A stretch of DNA of 20,686 nt from positions 1 through 20,686 of the forward strand of contig JAHKXX010000236.1 of assembly GCA_020627425.1 (NCBI GenBank), written 5' to 3'. Positions 13,934 to 20,686 of the stretch are shown here, in pieces; position 1 is the stretch's first letter, and every line of letters begins with the position of its first letter. The stretch comes from a bacterium (GTDB lineage: Bacteria; Bacillota; Clostridia; Oscillospirales; Acutalibacteraceae). The notes under the pieces are model-generated. The model was not told the DNA's origin. It saw nothing but the letters and a program-made list of their open reading frames with translations, and ran no database searches. Position numbers and translations under genes: made by a program.

Positions 13934-14341
13934 ATGGGGAAAAAACTAAAAGAGCTTATACTTAAATACCAGATTTTTCTTGACGTGAACAAGGATATCG
14001 AGGACATAGGCATAATAAAAGAGGAATTATTGAAGGAGATACAGTTTTGGCAGCACGAGAGGCTTATACACCTGCTCGTGACCATACTTTTTGCATTGAT
14101 GACCATGATGCTGGTCGTTGCTTTGTTCTTCTACAAGAAGCTTACGGTGCTGGTGCTGCTGTTTATGCTGCTTGTACTGCTGGTACCGTATATACGCCAT
14201 TATTATATTCTTGAAAATGGTGTTCAGACGCTTTATACATTCTATGAAGAGCTGACAAGACGGGAAGGAAAGCTTCCGTCACAGCTTGTACCGGAGAGAA
14301 AGGGCGTCTATATCAAGCCCCCAAAAAAACAAAAGCATTGA
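13934..14341 (+). CDS. Small two-helix membrane protein of unknown function
   Basis: 135 residues from the ATG at 13934 (a TTG at 13925 is the alternative; neither has a good ribosome site, so translation may be coupled to the GNAT stop at 13920). A charged amphipathic N-terminal ~45 residues with Lys/Glu (KKLKELILKYQIFL, DIGIIKEELLKEI) precedes two transmembrane helices (~50-70 LLVTILFALMTMMLVVALFF and ~75-95 LTVLVLLFMLLVLLVPYI). A cytoplasmic-looking basic tail ends in KPPKKQKH. No family recognised. It is the last gene before a strong terminator. Confidence 0.72.
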   Translation: MGKKLKELILKYQIFLDVNKDIEDIGIIKEELLKEIQFWQHERLIHLLVTILFALMTMMLVVALFFYKKLTVLVLLFMLLVLLVPYIRHYYILENGVQTLYTFYEELTRREGKLPSQLVPERKGVYIKPPKKQKH

Positions 14342-14347
14342 TCCAGC

Positions 14348-14387
14348 AAGCAGAGTATCCGATAAAAACCGGATACTCTGCTTTTAT
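14348..14387 (+). terminator. Terminator ending the SPFH/GNAT gene group
   Basis: AAGCAGAGTATCCG (14348-14361) pairs over 14 bases with CGGATACTCTGCTT (14370-14383), with a short loop and a T-rich continuation. It begins 7 bases after the stop. Confidence 0.88.
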
Positions 14388-14438
14388 CATTTAGCATATT
14401 TGTTGCTGAAAATAATTGAAATATATAGAGATATGTGT

Positions 14439-14454
14439 TATCATAATAATGATA
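14439..14454. promoter_or_regulatory. Short inverted repeat upstream of the glycosyltransferase
   Basis: TATCAT (14439-14444), AATA, ATGATA (14449-14454) is a perfect 6-bp inverted repeat in an AT-rich 208-base gap, in the spacing range of a repressor operator. AT richness makes chance occurrence plausible. Confidence 0.25.
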
Positions 14455-14493
14455 TGCTCCTTCAAAATATCAATAACAATGGTTTTGTGATTT

Positions 14494-14523
14494 TTGTTGA
14501 GTGTACCTTGTGCTTACTATAGA
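14494..14523 (+). promoter_or_regulatory. Weak promoter candidate for the glycosyltransferase
   Basis: TTGTTG (14494-14499), an 18-base spacer and TATAGA (14518-14523), 27 bases before the ATG. Other pairings of nearby hexamers are possible, so only the approximate location is meant. Confidence 0.3.
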
Positions 14524-14549
14524 GAAGAGTAATAATAGGAGATCGGAAA

Positions 14550-15803
14550 ATGTCCGAGGAGATAATAAAGATAAACAAACACACGGTAAAAAAACTTGAT
14601 AATAATATGGATGAAGAAGCGGATAAGGATAAGCAGCATGTATTCATTATTGGCTCCAAGGGTATACCGGCAGCTTACGGAGGTTTTGAAACATTTGTTG
14701 AAAAGCTTACAGATCGAAGAAAAAGTGATAAAATACTCTATCATGTCTCGAGAATAGCAGGGGATAATTGTCGTTATGAGTATAACAATGCCCGGTGCTT
14801 TAATGTAAAGGTGCCTAATATAGGCGCAGCCAAAGCGGTGTACTACGATCTGGCAGCGCTTAAAAGATGCATAGAATACTGTAAGAAAAGACCGTATATT
14901 AAAAATCCGATTTTTTATATACTTGCGTGTAGGGTAGGTCCTTTTATAGGAAGATATAAAAAACAGATAGAAAGACTCGGCGGCATCCTCTATGTAAATC
15001 CTGACGGACACGAATGGAAAAGGGCAAAGTGGAACAGACTGATAAGAAAATACTGGAAGCACTCGGAGAGAGGTATGCTGAAGCACGCCGACTTCGTTAT
15101 CTGTGACAGCAAATGTATAGAAAAATACATACTTCAGGATTACAAGGAGCTTGACCTTTCTACGTTTTTTATTGCTTACGGATCTGATACGGCACCGTCA
15201 GAGCTGTCTGATAACGATAGCTTGTTTTTGGAATGGCTGACACAAAAAGGTCTTAAGAGCGGTGAATATTACCTTGCCGTCGGACGCTTTGTGCCGGAGA
15301 ATAACTACGAAACGATGATCCGGGAATTTATGAAGTCTAAAACTGACAGGAGTCTGGCGCTGATTACTAATGTCAATGACAGGTTTTTGTCCGAGCTTGA
15401 AAGCAAGCTGCACTATAAAAGCGACCCCAGAATAAAATTCGTCGGTACGGTGTACGAGCAGAAGCTGCTGAAAAAAATACGTGAAAATGCCTGTGGCTAT
15501 CTGCACGGTCACGAGGTCGGCGGTACCAATCCGAGCCTGCTGGAGGCTCTCGGCAGTACAAAGCTTAATCTGCTATATGACGTAAGCTTTAACCGCGAGG
15601 TCGCCGACGACGCTGCGCTTTACTGGACAAAGGACGATAATTCATTGTCGGAGCTGATAAACAGTATAGACACTATGGACAGCGCCGAGATAGAGGAGCT
15701 TGGTAAAAAAGCCAGACACAGAGTACAGAGTGAGTACAGCTGGAGCCATATTGTAGATGAATATGAGTCACTGTTCCTTGACCGGAAGCGATCAAAAGAA
15801 TAA
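14550..15803 (+). CDS. DUF1972 / GT4-type glycosyltransferase, rhamnosyltransferase-like
   Basis: 417 residues. The DUF1972 N-terminal half begins at ~31 with VFIIGSKGIPAAYGGFETFV and contains LYVNPDGHEWKRAKW and HADFVICDSKCIEKYI. The C-terminal GT4 half carries YLAVGRFVPENNYETMI (~241-257) and HGHEVGGTNPSLLEAL (~319-334), the nucleotide-sugar binding and catalytic Glu region. The same family includes the RgpA/CpsT-type rhamnosyltransferases of streptococcal wall polysaccharide, so a role in a cell-surface polysaccharide or teichoic-like glycan is likely. The sugar donor is inferred, not shown. A lysine/asparagine-rich 30-residue N-terminal extension is unusual, but the start is supported by AGGAGAT 6 bases upstream. 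A Met at codon 20 is the alternative. It stands alone as a single-gene unit. Confidence 0.88.
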   Translation: MSEEIIKINKHTVKKLDNNMDEEADKDKQHVFIIGSKGIPAAYGGFETFVEKLTDRRKSDKILYHVSRIAGDNCRYEYNNARCFNVKVPNIGAAKAVYYDLAALKRCIEYCKKRPYIKNPIFYILACRVGPFIGRYKKQIERLGGILYVNPDGHEWKRAKWNRLIRKYWKHSERGMLKHADFVICDSKCIEKYILQDYKELDLSTFFIAYGSDTAPSELSDNDSLFLEWLTQKGLKSGEYYLAVGRFVPENNYETMIREFMKSKTDRSLALITNVNDRFLSELESKLHYKSDPRIKFVGTVYEQKLLKKIRENACGYLHGHEVGGTNPSLLEALGSTKLNLLYDVSFNREVADDAALYWTKDDNSLSELINSIDTMDSAEIEELGKKARHRVQSEYSWSHIVDEYESLFLDRKRSKE

Positions 15804-15805
15804 TC

Positions 15806-15838
15806 AAAAAATATCCGACGGCAGTCGGATATTTTTTT
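15806..15838 (+). terminator. Terminator of the glycosyltransferase
   Basis: ATATCCGAC (15811-15819), loop GGCA, GTCGGATAT (15824-15832), with an A run before and a T run after. It begins right after the stop codon and is a textbook Rho-independent terminator. Confidence 0.92.
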
Positions 15839-15851
15839 GCACAAAAGGAAC

Positions 15852-15895
15852 AATGCAAAAAGGCGGTTCGTGAAAACGAACTGCCTTTTTGCATT
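15852..15895. terminator. Second, bidirectional terminator-like hairpin
   Basis: A 19-bp stem with one wobble (15852-15870 with 15877-15895) and loop TGAAAA. A5 in the 5' arm and T5 in the 3' arm make a T-tailed terminator on either strand. It backs up the terminator just before it. Confidence 0.7.
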
Positions 15896-16210
15896 ATGAG
15901 GAAATTAATGTATGAAGAAGAAAATCTTGCAATCAATCTTTAATATGTATATATTATAACATAGATTTTGGTGTTTGTCTAATACTCTTTGGTAAATTTT
16001 ATTATACAAATTCTAAACTCTGTCTATTGAATTTGCAAAAACCTTAAAATATAAGATATTATTGTGATAGAATGATGTCATTAATACCATTTTACTATTA
16101 TACCCGGAATAGTACAAAAGTCGCATATGATAAAAGCAGAAGGCATATTATCCGCATATCCTCTCTTCTTTTTTTGATGAGCGTTATCCGGCTTTTAAAA
16201 GCGGCAAAGA
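15896..16210. other. AT-rich intergenic stretch between the glycosyltransferase and prs
   Basis: No convincing gene. A promoter-like TTGCAA-18-TATTAT (16033-16062, plus strand) points into a region with no good coding sequence. A 69-codon frame at 16072-16281 has no ribosome site and runs through the prs terminator. The palindrome GCTTTTAAAAGC lies near 16190-16203. I see nothing else. Confidence 0.5.
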
Positions 16211-16239
16211 AAAAGTCCGCTTCAACAAAGCGGACTTTT
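16211..16239 (-). terminator. Terminator of prs
   Basis: AAAAGTCCGCTT (16211-16222), loop CAACA, AAGCGGACTTTT (16228-16239). It lies just beyond the prs stop and has a T run on the minus strand. It could also stop a plus-strand transcript. Confidence 0.87.
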
Positions 16240-16244
16240 GATCA

Positions 16245-17204
16245 TCATATAGAGATAGAAGATACAGGCTTGTCCTCGTAAATTCTTTCAATTGCCTCCG
16301 CGAAAACAGGGGCAACGGGGAGAATGGTAAATTTGTCGAGCATCTTGTCATCGGGAATAGTGATAGTGTCTAACAGGATAAGCTCTTTTATGTTGCTCTT
16401 TTCTATCCTGTCTATAGCCGGACCGGACAGCACAGCGTGTGTTGCGCCTGCATAAACTTCGGTAGCTCCGCCTATCTCTACAACAGCCGCAGCAGCGTTG
16501 CAAAGTGTGCCGGCTGTGTCTATCATATCGTCAACGAGTATTACCTTTTTGCCCTTTACATCGCCGATGATATTCATAACCTCGCTTACGTTTGCTCTTT
16601 GTCTGCGCTTGTCGATGATAGCGATCGGGCAGCCAAGACGCGTAGCAAAGTTTCTTGCTCTTGTTACCGAGCCAAGGTCGGGCGATACAACCACATATTC
16701 ATCGGTGTTGCTGCCGATCTTCTTCTTGAAGTGGTTTGCAAGTATTGGTGCGCCTACAAGGTGATCCACAGGAATATTAAAGAAGCCCTGTATCTGAGCC
16801 GCATGCAGATCCATTGTAAGTACTCTGTCAGCGCCGGCAGTCGTGATAAGGTCTGCTACAAGCTTGGCAGAGATCGGATCTCTTGCCTTTGCCTTTCTGT
16901 CCTGACGTGCATAGCCGAAATATGGCAGAACAGCCGTTATTCTTGCGGCTGACGCTCTCTTCATAGCGTCTATCATTATGAGCAGCTCCATAATGTTGTC
17001 ATTTACAGGAGCGCACGTAGACTGTACTATAAAGCATTCAGAGCCTCTGACGGATTCGTGAAGCGATACGGCTATTTCTCCGTCGCTGAAGCTTGAAACT
17101 TCGCTCTTGCCTACAGGTATGCCAAGACATGCAGCGATCTGCTGGGCTACTGCGCGGTTTGCGTTACAGGTAAAGATCTTAATATCCTTGCCGTGAAAAT
17201 TCAT
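16245..17204 (-). CDS. prs: Ribose-phosphate pyrophosphokinase (PRPP synthetase)
   Basis: Makes PRPP from ribose-5-phosphate and ATP for nucleotide, NAD, His and Trp synthesis; cytosolic. 319 residues, the class I length. Motifs: SFSDGEIAVSLHESVRGSE near the N-terminus, YFGYARQDRKAKARDPISAK (the ATP/flexible loop, ~95-114), MDLHAAQIQGFF (~131-142), SPDLGSVTRAR, and the PRPP-binding loop VILVDDMIDTAGTL (~221-234). A GGGGAG ribosome site lies 9 bases before the ATG. It follows glmU on the same strand with a 273-base gap, the order also known from Bacillus (gcaD-prs), but it has its own good promoter and a long leader. Confidence 0.97.
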   Translation of the reverse strand: MNFHGKDIKIFTCNANRAVAQQIAACLGIPVGKSEVSSFSDGEIAVSLHESVRGSECFIVQSTCAPVNDNIMELLIMIDAMKRASAARITAVLPYFGYARQDRKAKARDPISAKLVADLITTAGADRVLTMDLHAAQIQGFFNIPVDHLVGAPILANHFKKKIGSNTDEYVVVSPDLGSVTRARNFATRLGCPIAIIDKRRQRANVSEVMNIIGDVKGKKVILVDDMIDTAGTLCNAAAAVVEIGGATEVYAGATHAVLSGPAIDRIEKSNIKELILLDTITIPDDKMLDKFTILPVAPVFAEAIERIYEDKPVSSISI

Positions 17205-17334
17205 TTAACTCGTCTCCCCGTTATTTTGTTGTTTTTAATAATCCTTCCGAAAAGCCGTATATGTCACAGGGCTGTATGTCCCAATGACAGCACATAGATT
17301 CAATAAACCAATCGTGCAGCGGCACGCGAAAGCT
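17205..17334 (-). other. Structured untranslated leader of prs
   Basis: About 130 bases between the predicted start of transcription and the ATG. On the minus strand it holds CGTGC-CGCT-GCACG (17326-17313), then a nested pairing TATGT/ACATA around GCTGT/ACAGC (roughly 17299-17258), and an ACGGC...CCGT-type element near 17250-17240. None fits a known PRPP, ppGpp or guanidine riboswitch that I can recall. Confidence 0.4.
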
Positions 17335-17340
17335 AACCAT

Positions 17341-17370
17341 AATATAAATATTTTAATACCATTTTGTCAA
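17341..17370 (-). promoter_or_regulatory. Promoter of prs
   Basis: On the minus strand a perfect TTGACA (17370-17365), an 18-base spacer and TATATT (17346-17341). This allows prs to be expressed apart from glmU. Confidence 0.68.
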
Positions 17371-17477
17371 AAAATCAAGCATTTAGGGGCATAACAGGGT
17401 ACATTAAAGAATTATTGTGCTATTTGTGTAAAACTTTTCTAAATACACCGCTTTATTATGCACAAATACCCTAAATG

Positions 17478-18485
17478 TCAAATTGTTTTATTTTTAACAA
17501 ACTCGTTTCGTATGACTGTCCCGTCGGATATACTGCATCCGTCGATAAATGCCGCGGGGCCTATCTCGCAGAAGCATCCTATCTTTGTATTTCCGCGTAT
17601 AACGGTCGATGGAAGTATTACGGTATTTGCACCGATCTCGCAGTCGCAGCCTATCATAATTCCGTCACGGCAGGGGATATTTACACCGTTTCTCATATGC
17701 TGCAGGAGTATTCTTTCTCTTGCGATATTGTTGAGCATTTCAAGCTGTACACAGTCGTTGGCGCCGAGCACCGAATCGGCGTTCTTTGCCTTATGCGTAA
17801 GTACGGCTCTGCCGCTGTCCTTGATTATTGCAATAGTATCGGTAAGATAGTATTCTCCTGTCAGCTCACTTTTTGTAAGCTTGCCGAGCGCCTCGATCAG
17901 GCTGTCGGTTTCAAACCAGTATGCTCCGGAGTTTACCTCCTTTATCGCGCGTATCTCATCTGTTGCTTCCTTTTCCTCTACGATAGCCTTCAGCATATCA
18001 GAGCTGTCCTGTGACGCTTCGCGGATTATCCTGCCGTAGCCCATGGGATCGGCTACCTCTGCGGAAATGACCGTACAGCCGCGGATGAGGTTATTACTGT
18101 CTGCCGACTGATAATGTGTATCAAAGGCGTCCTTTATTGTCTCAACGGAAATAAACGGAGCGTCGCCGTTCAGGATAAGCACATCGCTGCCGCTGTGTCT
18201 TTTCAGAAATTCCTCAGCCTGCATAACCGCGTGACCCGTACCGAGTCTTTCGCTCTGGAAAACCGTTTCTACCGCAAACGGCAGGGTTTCTATATATTCC
18301 TCGACAAATTCTCTTTTGCTGCCTGTTACAACGCATATGTCGTCAATGCCCGAGGCTTTCACGGCGTCTATTACCCAGCGCAGCATAGGCTTGAACATAA
18401 CCTCTGACAAGACCTTTGGTCTGTTCGATTTCATTCTTTTTCCTTCGCCGCCTGCAAGTATTACGGCGCTTGTTTTATTATTCAT
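17478..18485 (-). CDS. glmU: GlmU-type UDP-GlcNAc pyrophosphorylase lacking the acetyltransferase C-terminus
   Basis: 335 residues against ~455 for a full bifunctional GlmU. The uridylyltransferase part is intact: LAGGEGKRMKSNRPKVL (10-26), QSERLGTGHAVMQA (77-90), the metal-binding Asp108 in LNGDAPFI, GYGRIIRE and VNSGAYWF. It joins UTP and GlcNAc-1-P to form UDP-GlcNAc, the first sugar donor of peptidoglycan. Only about four to five hexapeptide-repeat turns follow (IMIGCDCEIGANTVILPSTV to ISDGTVIRNEFV). It stops before the residues that acetylate glucosamine-1-P, and no remains follow the TGA. A GGAGGT ribosome site lies about 7 bases before the ATG. Synteny with prs supports glmU (gcaD) identity. 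Another acetyltransferase must complete the pathway if this is the only copy. Confidence 0.88.
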   Translation of the reverse strand: MNNKTSAVILAGGEGKRMKSNRPKVLSEVMFKPMLRWVIDAVKASGIDDICVVTGSKREFVEEYIETLPFAVETVFQSERLGTGHAVMQAEEFLKRHSGSDVLILNGDAPFISVETIKDAFDTHYQSADSNNLIRGCTVISAEVADPMGYGRIIREASQDSSDMLKAIVEEKEATDEIRAIKEVNSGAYWFETDSLIEALGKLTKSELTGEYYLTDTIAIIKDSGRAVLTHKAKNADSVLGANDCVQLEMLNNIARERILLQHMRNGVNIPCRDGIMIGCDCEIGANTVILPSTVIRGNTKIGCFCEIGPAAFIDGCSISDGTVIRNEFVKNKTI

Positions 18486-18520
18486 TCTGATTACCTCCGT
18501 ATTTTATTAATGCTCGCCCA

Positions 18521-18578
18521 AAGCCCGTACAGGGCTTATGAACTTAGTATGGATACAGTCTGTACCTTGTGGCAGACT
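18521..18578 (-). other. Two hairpins between the kinase gene and glmU
   Basis: AAGCCC-GTACA-GGGCTT (18521-18537) and AGTCTG/CAGACT (18557-18562 with 18573-18578). Neither has a good T tail on the minus strand, so termination after the kinase gene is probably leaky and glmU may be partly co-transcribed with it. Confidence 0.4.
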
Positions 18579-19777
18579 CAGAGTATTACGATAAATTTTG
18601 CCCAGCTGCCGTATTCGCTCTCGGCATATATCCTGCCGCCGTGAGCCTCGGCAGCAGCCCTCGCTATAGAAAGTCCCAGTCCGTAGCCTCCGTTCTTGCT
18701 GTTTCGAACCTCGTCCTCACGGTAAAATCTCTCGAATACCTTTTCCAGCTTGTCGGGTCTGATACCCTCGCCTGTATTAAAGACCTCTATCCGTTTTTTA
18801 CCGGAATGCTCGAGAAGGCTTACCCTTATGGTGCCATGCTCGTCCGAATATTTTACGGCGTTGTCTATAAGTATGGTCACAAGGTGCTTGACTGTACTCT
18901 CGTCGCACCTGCACATAATACCGGGAGGAACATTGGTTTCGATAGTCTTACCCAGTTCAAAGGCAGTACTTTCAAACGGCAGAGCTGTTCTGAGAATAAG
19001 GTCTGAAAGATTCAGCACTACCGGCTGCAGCTTATGTCCTGCTTTATCCTCCAGTCTTGCAAGGCTCAGCAGTTCATTAACAAGCTCGCTCATTCTTGAC
19101 GACTCGCTGCGGATATATCCGAGCCATTTATTATCTCCTATTTCCGACTCCAGTACATCGGCGTTGGCGCTTATTACAGCGAGAGGTGTTTTAAGCTCGT
19201 GGCTTGCATTGGATATAAACAGCTTCTGCTTTTCAAAGGTTTCCTTTACTGGACGCACGAGCCATTTTGACAGCAGCACGGCGATAAAGAAGAACACAAG
19301 TATAGCCGCGACGCCTATGATACCGGTCGTTATCAAAAGGCTGTTTATCGACTCCAGCTTAGAGCTTACGTCCGTAAAAACTATTATATATCCATAGTTT
19401 TTTTCCTTCACTGTATAGGCATAGCTTCCTATATAGCCGTATTCATTTCCCTCGCTCAATGCCTGATCTACATACGGCAGTATTTCATCCTGTTCCACAA
19501 GGACGTTTCGGTTTATGGAGAAGCCGATTATTTTACCGTCAAAATCTATCATAACGGAGAAGTAATCTACATATCCCTCGTCCATATCGTGAAAAGGATT
19601 CATCTCGCGCGGTGCAGGTCTGCCGTCCCTGTCTGATATGACGTTAAGCTGATTTATTATATCGTTCTGAGTACCTGTGCTGTTCAGTACATTTATGGAT
19701 ACTACTATACCTGCCACCAAAAAAGCTACGATAACGGTTATCACAAGCACTATTTTTCTTCTTAATTGCCTTATCAT
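18578..19777 (-). CDS. Sensor histidine kinase
   Basis: 399 residues. Two transmembrane helices (~9-29 and ~147-170) flank an extracellular sensing domain of ~115 residues that shows no family that I recognise (MIDFDGKIIGFSINRNVLVE in it). Then come a short linker without a clear HAMP domain, a HisKA domain with phospho-His193 in FISNASHELKTPLAV, and a HATPase domain: N box LIDNAVKYS (Asn306), G1 NTGEGI, F box FERFYR, and G2 GGYGLGLS. It phosphorylates the response regulator encoded just upstream; the genes are 3 bases apart and the ribosome site GGTGG lies within the regulator's last codons. The signal is unknown. Absence of PAS and HAMP argues against a WalK. Confidence 0.93.
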   Translation of the reverse strand: MIRQLRRKIVLVITVIVAFLVAGIVVSINVLNSTGTQNDIINQLNVISDRDGRPAPREMNPFHDMDEGYVDYFSVMIDFDGKIIGFSINRNVLVEQDEILPYVDQALSEGNEYGYIGSYAYTVKEKNYGYIIVFTDVSSKLESINSLLITTGIIGVAAILVFFFIAVLLSKWLVRPVKETFEKQKLFISNASHELKTPLAVISANADVLESEIGDNKWLGYIRSESSRMSELVNELLSLARLEDKAGHKLQPVVLNLSDLILRTALPFESTAFELGKTIETNVPPGIMCRCDESTVKHLVTILIDNAVKYSDEHGTIRVSLLEHSGKKRIEVFNTGEGIRPDKLEKVFERFYREDEVRNSKNGGYGLGLSIARAAAEAHGGRIYAESEYGSWAKFIVIL

Positions 19778-19780
19778 AGA

Positions 19781-20452
19781 TCATCCACCGTCCAGACAGT
19801 AGCCGATACCCCGTCTTGTTTTTATCAAAACAGTCGAGTGCAGTATCTGAAGCTTTTTTCTCAGGAATGAAATATACACCTCGACGTTGTTATAATCATT
19901 TTCATCATTGCTGTCCCATACTTTTTTAACGAACATTTCCTTTGTAACGATTTTTCCTTCGTTTGACAGCAGCAGCTCCATCATCTGGAATTCCTTTCTG
20001 CCGAGTACCACGCTTTCGCTGCCGCACCAAAGCTCACCCTTTTTCAGATCCAGCGTAATATCGCCGTACTTCGGGTTAATATCGACCTGCATACCCTTTC
20101 GTCTTGTCATAGCGCGTATTCTTGCAAGCAGCTCGCCTATTTCAAACGGCTTTGTCAGATAGTCGTCTGCTCCGCAGTCAAGTCCGTTTATTTTATCGCT
20201 TACCTCGCTCTTTGCAGTCAGCAGCAGCACCGGTGTTTCTATGCCCTTTGCTCTGAGCGTGGACAGCACGTCCAGTCCGTTCATTCCCGGCAGCATTATA
20301 TCAAGGATAACAGCGTCATAGCCGCCCGTTTGTGCAAGAGCCAGTCCCAGCTTGCCGTCATTGGCTATATCCGTTTCATAGTGTTCCTTTATAAGCAAGG
20401 CGCCCACAGCGTCCGCCAGACCGATCTCGTCCTCTACCAAAAGTATTTTCAT
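19781..20452 (-). CDS. OmpR-family response regulator
   Basis: 223 residues: receiver domain with acidic pocket Glu7-Asp8, phospho-acceptor Asp51 in VILDIMLPGMNG, Thr79 and Lys101 in DDYLTKPFE, then a winged-helix DNA-binding domain (~125-223) with VYISFLRKKL and KTRRGIGYCL. It acts in the cytoplasm as the DNA-binding partner of the kinase encoded next to it. The start at 20452 (MKILLVEDE) is chosen because AAGGAGA lies 5 bases upstream and the domain begins there; an upstream Met near 20503 would add unrelated residues. Target genes are unknown. The -35 of its own promoter overlaps the left arm of an inverted repeat. Confidence 0.94.
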   Translation of the reverse strand: MKILLVEDEIGLADAVGALLIKEHYETDIANDGKLGLALAQTGGYDAVILDIMLPGMNGLDVLSTLRAKGIETPVLLLTAKSEVSDKINGLDCGADDYLTKPFEIGELLARIRAMTRRKGMQVDINPKYGDITLDLKKGELWCGSESVVLGRKEFQMMELLLSNEGKIVTKEMFVKKVWDSNDENDYNNVEVYISFLRKKLQILHSTVLIKTRRGIGYCLDGG

Positions 20453-20509
20453 AGCTGTCTCCTTAATCTTTTTTTCGCTCCTATTCTTACAAAGCATCAT
20501 CACACCTCA

Positions 20510-20539
20510 ATTATAATCTCTCTTTCCCCAAAAAGTCAA
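20510..20539 (-). promoter_or_regulatory. Promoter of the two-component operon
   Basis: Minus-strand TTGACT (20539-20534), an 18-base spacer and a perfect TATAAT (20515-20510). The first bases of the -35 lie in the GC-rich inverted-repeat block. Confidence 0.6.
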
Positions 20540-20686
20540 GCAGCGTGACGCTGCACCCGATTCGCGCACTCGGGTTGGTGTTACTGCCTACTTTGTTGGC
20601 ACGCGTACGAGCGGGGTTTATTGTCCCTCTCCTTCCGCGCCACAGCACACAGGGTGCTGCTTGACGCTGCCGGCGAGCCGCCGGGG
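20540..20686. repeat. GC-rich non-coding block with nested inverted repeats
   Basis: Much richer in GC than the rest of the window. GTCAAGCAGC (20535-20544) is the exact inverse of GCTGCTTGAC (20656-20665). GCAGCG-TGA-CGCTGC (20541-20555) and ACCCGA/TCGGGT (20555-20560 with 20570-20575) are hairpins. TGACGCTGC occurs twice in the same orientation (20546 and 20662). No open frame of interest. It could be the end of a repeat element that continues past the window. Confidence 0.5.

Noticed and set aside
16072..16281. 69-codon plus-strand frame
   Set aside because: No ribosome site, low-complexity basic sequence, and it runs through the prs terminator into the prs coding region.
17427..17443. 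A further WalR-like box TGTAAA-N5-TCTAAA between glmU and prs
   Set aside because: One mismatch, single copy, AT-rich surroundings, and placed about 60 bases upstream of the prs -35 in reverse orientation; chance is likely.
18578..20452. The two-component pair as WalRK
   Set aside because: The kinase lacks PAS and clear HAMP domains, the regulator differs from WalR in its receiver sequence, and none of the usual walHIJ genes follow.

Overview
The window looks like a chromosomal stretch of an anaerobic Gram-positive Firmicute, most likely a Ruminococcus-type member of the Oscillospiraceae. This is inferred from purine-rich AGGAGG-type ribosome sites, moderate GC with frequent AGA and ATA codons, Gram-positive wall genes (ddl, murI, an NlpC/P60 hydrolase), and two gene pairs also known from Bacillus (argS next to ywiB, glmU next to prs). 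No rRNA, tRNA, transposase, integrase or CRISPR array was seen. The content is mostly housekeeping and cell envelope.

Layout. (a) 2-922 (+): the 3' end of a secreted foldase-like protein, closed by a terminator that abuts a second terminator serving the opposite strand. (b) 6496 down to 1018 (-): a six-gene operon, ddl, murI, a DUF1934 gene (ywiB), argS, a degenerate homocysteine S-methyltransferase/MetH-like protein, and a small membrane protein. (c) 6497-6849: a divergent control region with two direct-repeat boxes matching the WalR consensus, in front of (d) 6850-9030 (+), a large membrane-anchored NlpC/P60 wall hydrolase with a 22-copy Pro-Glu rod and four peptidoglycan-binding domains. 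(e) 9365-14341 (+): a long-leader operon of envelope genes: a membrane Tim44-like zinc-ribbon protein, an SPFH-domain protein with three zinc ribbons, a YdjG-like double zinc-ribbon membrane protein, a protein that appears to be a TPM-family (YdjH) protein without its TPM domain, then a GNAT acetyltransferase and a two-helix membrane protein. (f) 14550-15803 (+): a DUF1972 rhamnosyltransferase-like enzyme with tandem terminators. (g) 17204 to 16245 and 18485 to 17478 (-): prs and a glmU that ends before its acetyltransferase active site. (h) 20452 to 18578 (-): a two-component regulator/kinase pair. (i) 20540-20686: a GC-rich, inverted-repeat-rich, apparently non-coding end.

The operon in (b) joins two successive D-amino-acid steps of wall synthesis (D-Glu, D-Ala-D-Ala) to tRNA charging. 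The glmU/prs pair supplies UDP-GlcNAc and PRPP, and the hydrolase remodels the wall. The most unusual part is the 9365-13340 cluster. It resembles the Bacillus ydjGHI envelope-stress operon, but a Tim44-like partner has been added and the TPM domain is gone, leaving only the signal peptide, membrane helix and conserved tail. Three products here (the MetH-like protein, GlmU and the TPM-less protein) each lack a recognisable functional part while still looking like clean, expressed genes.
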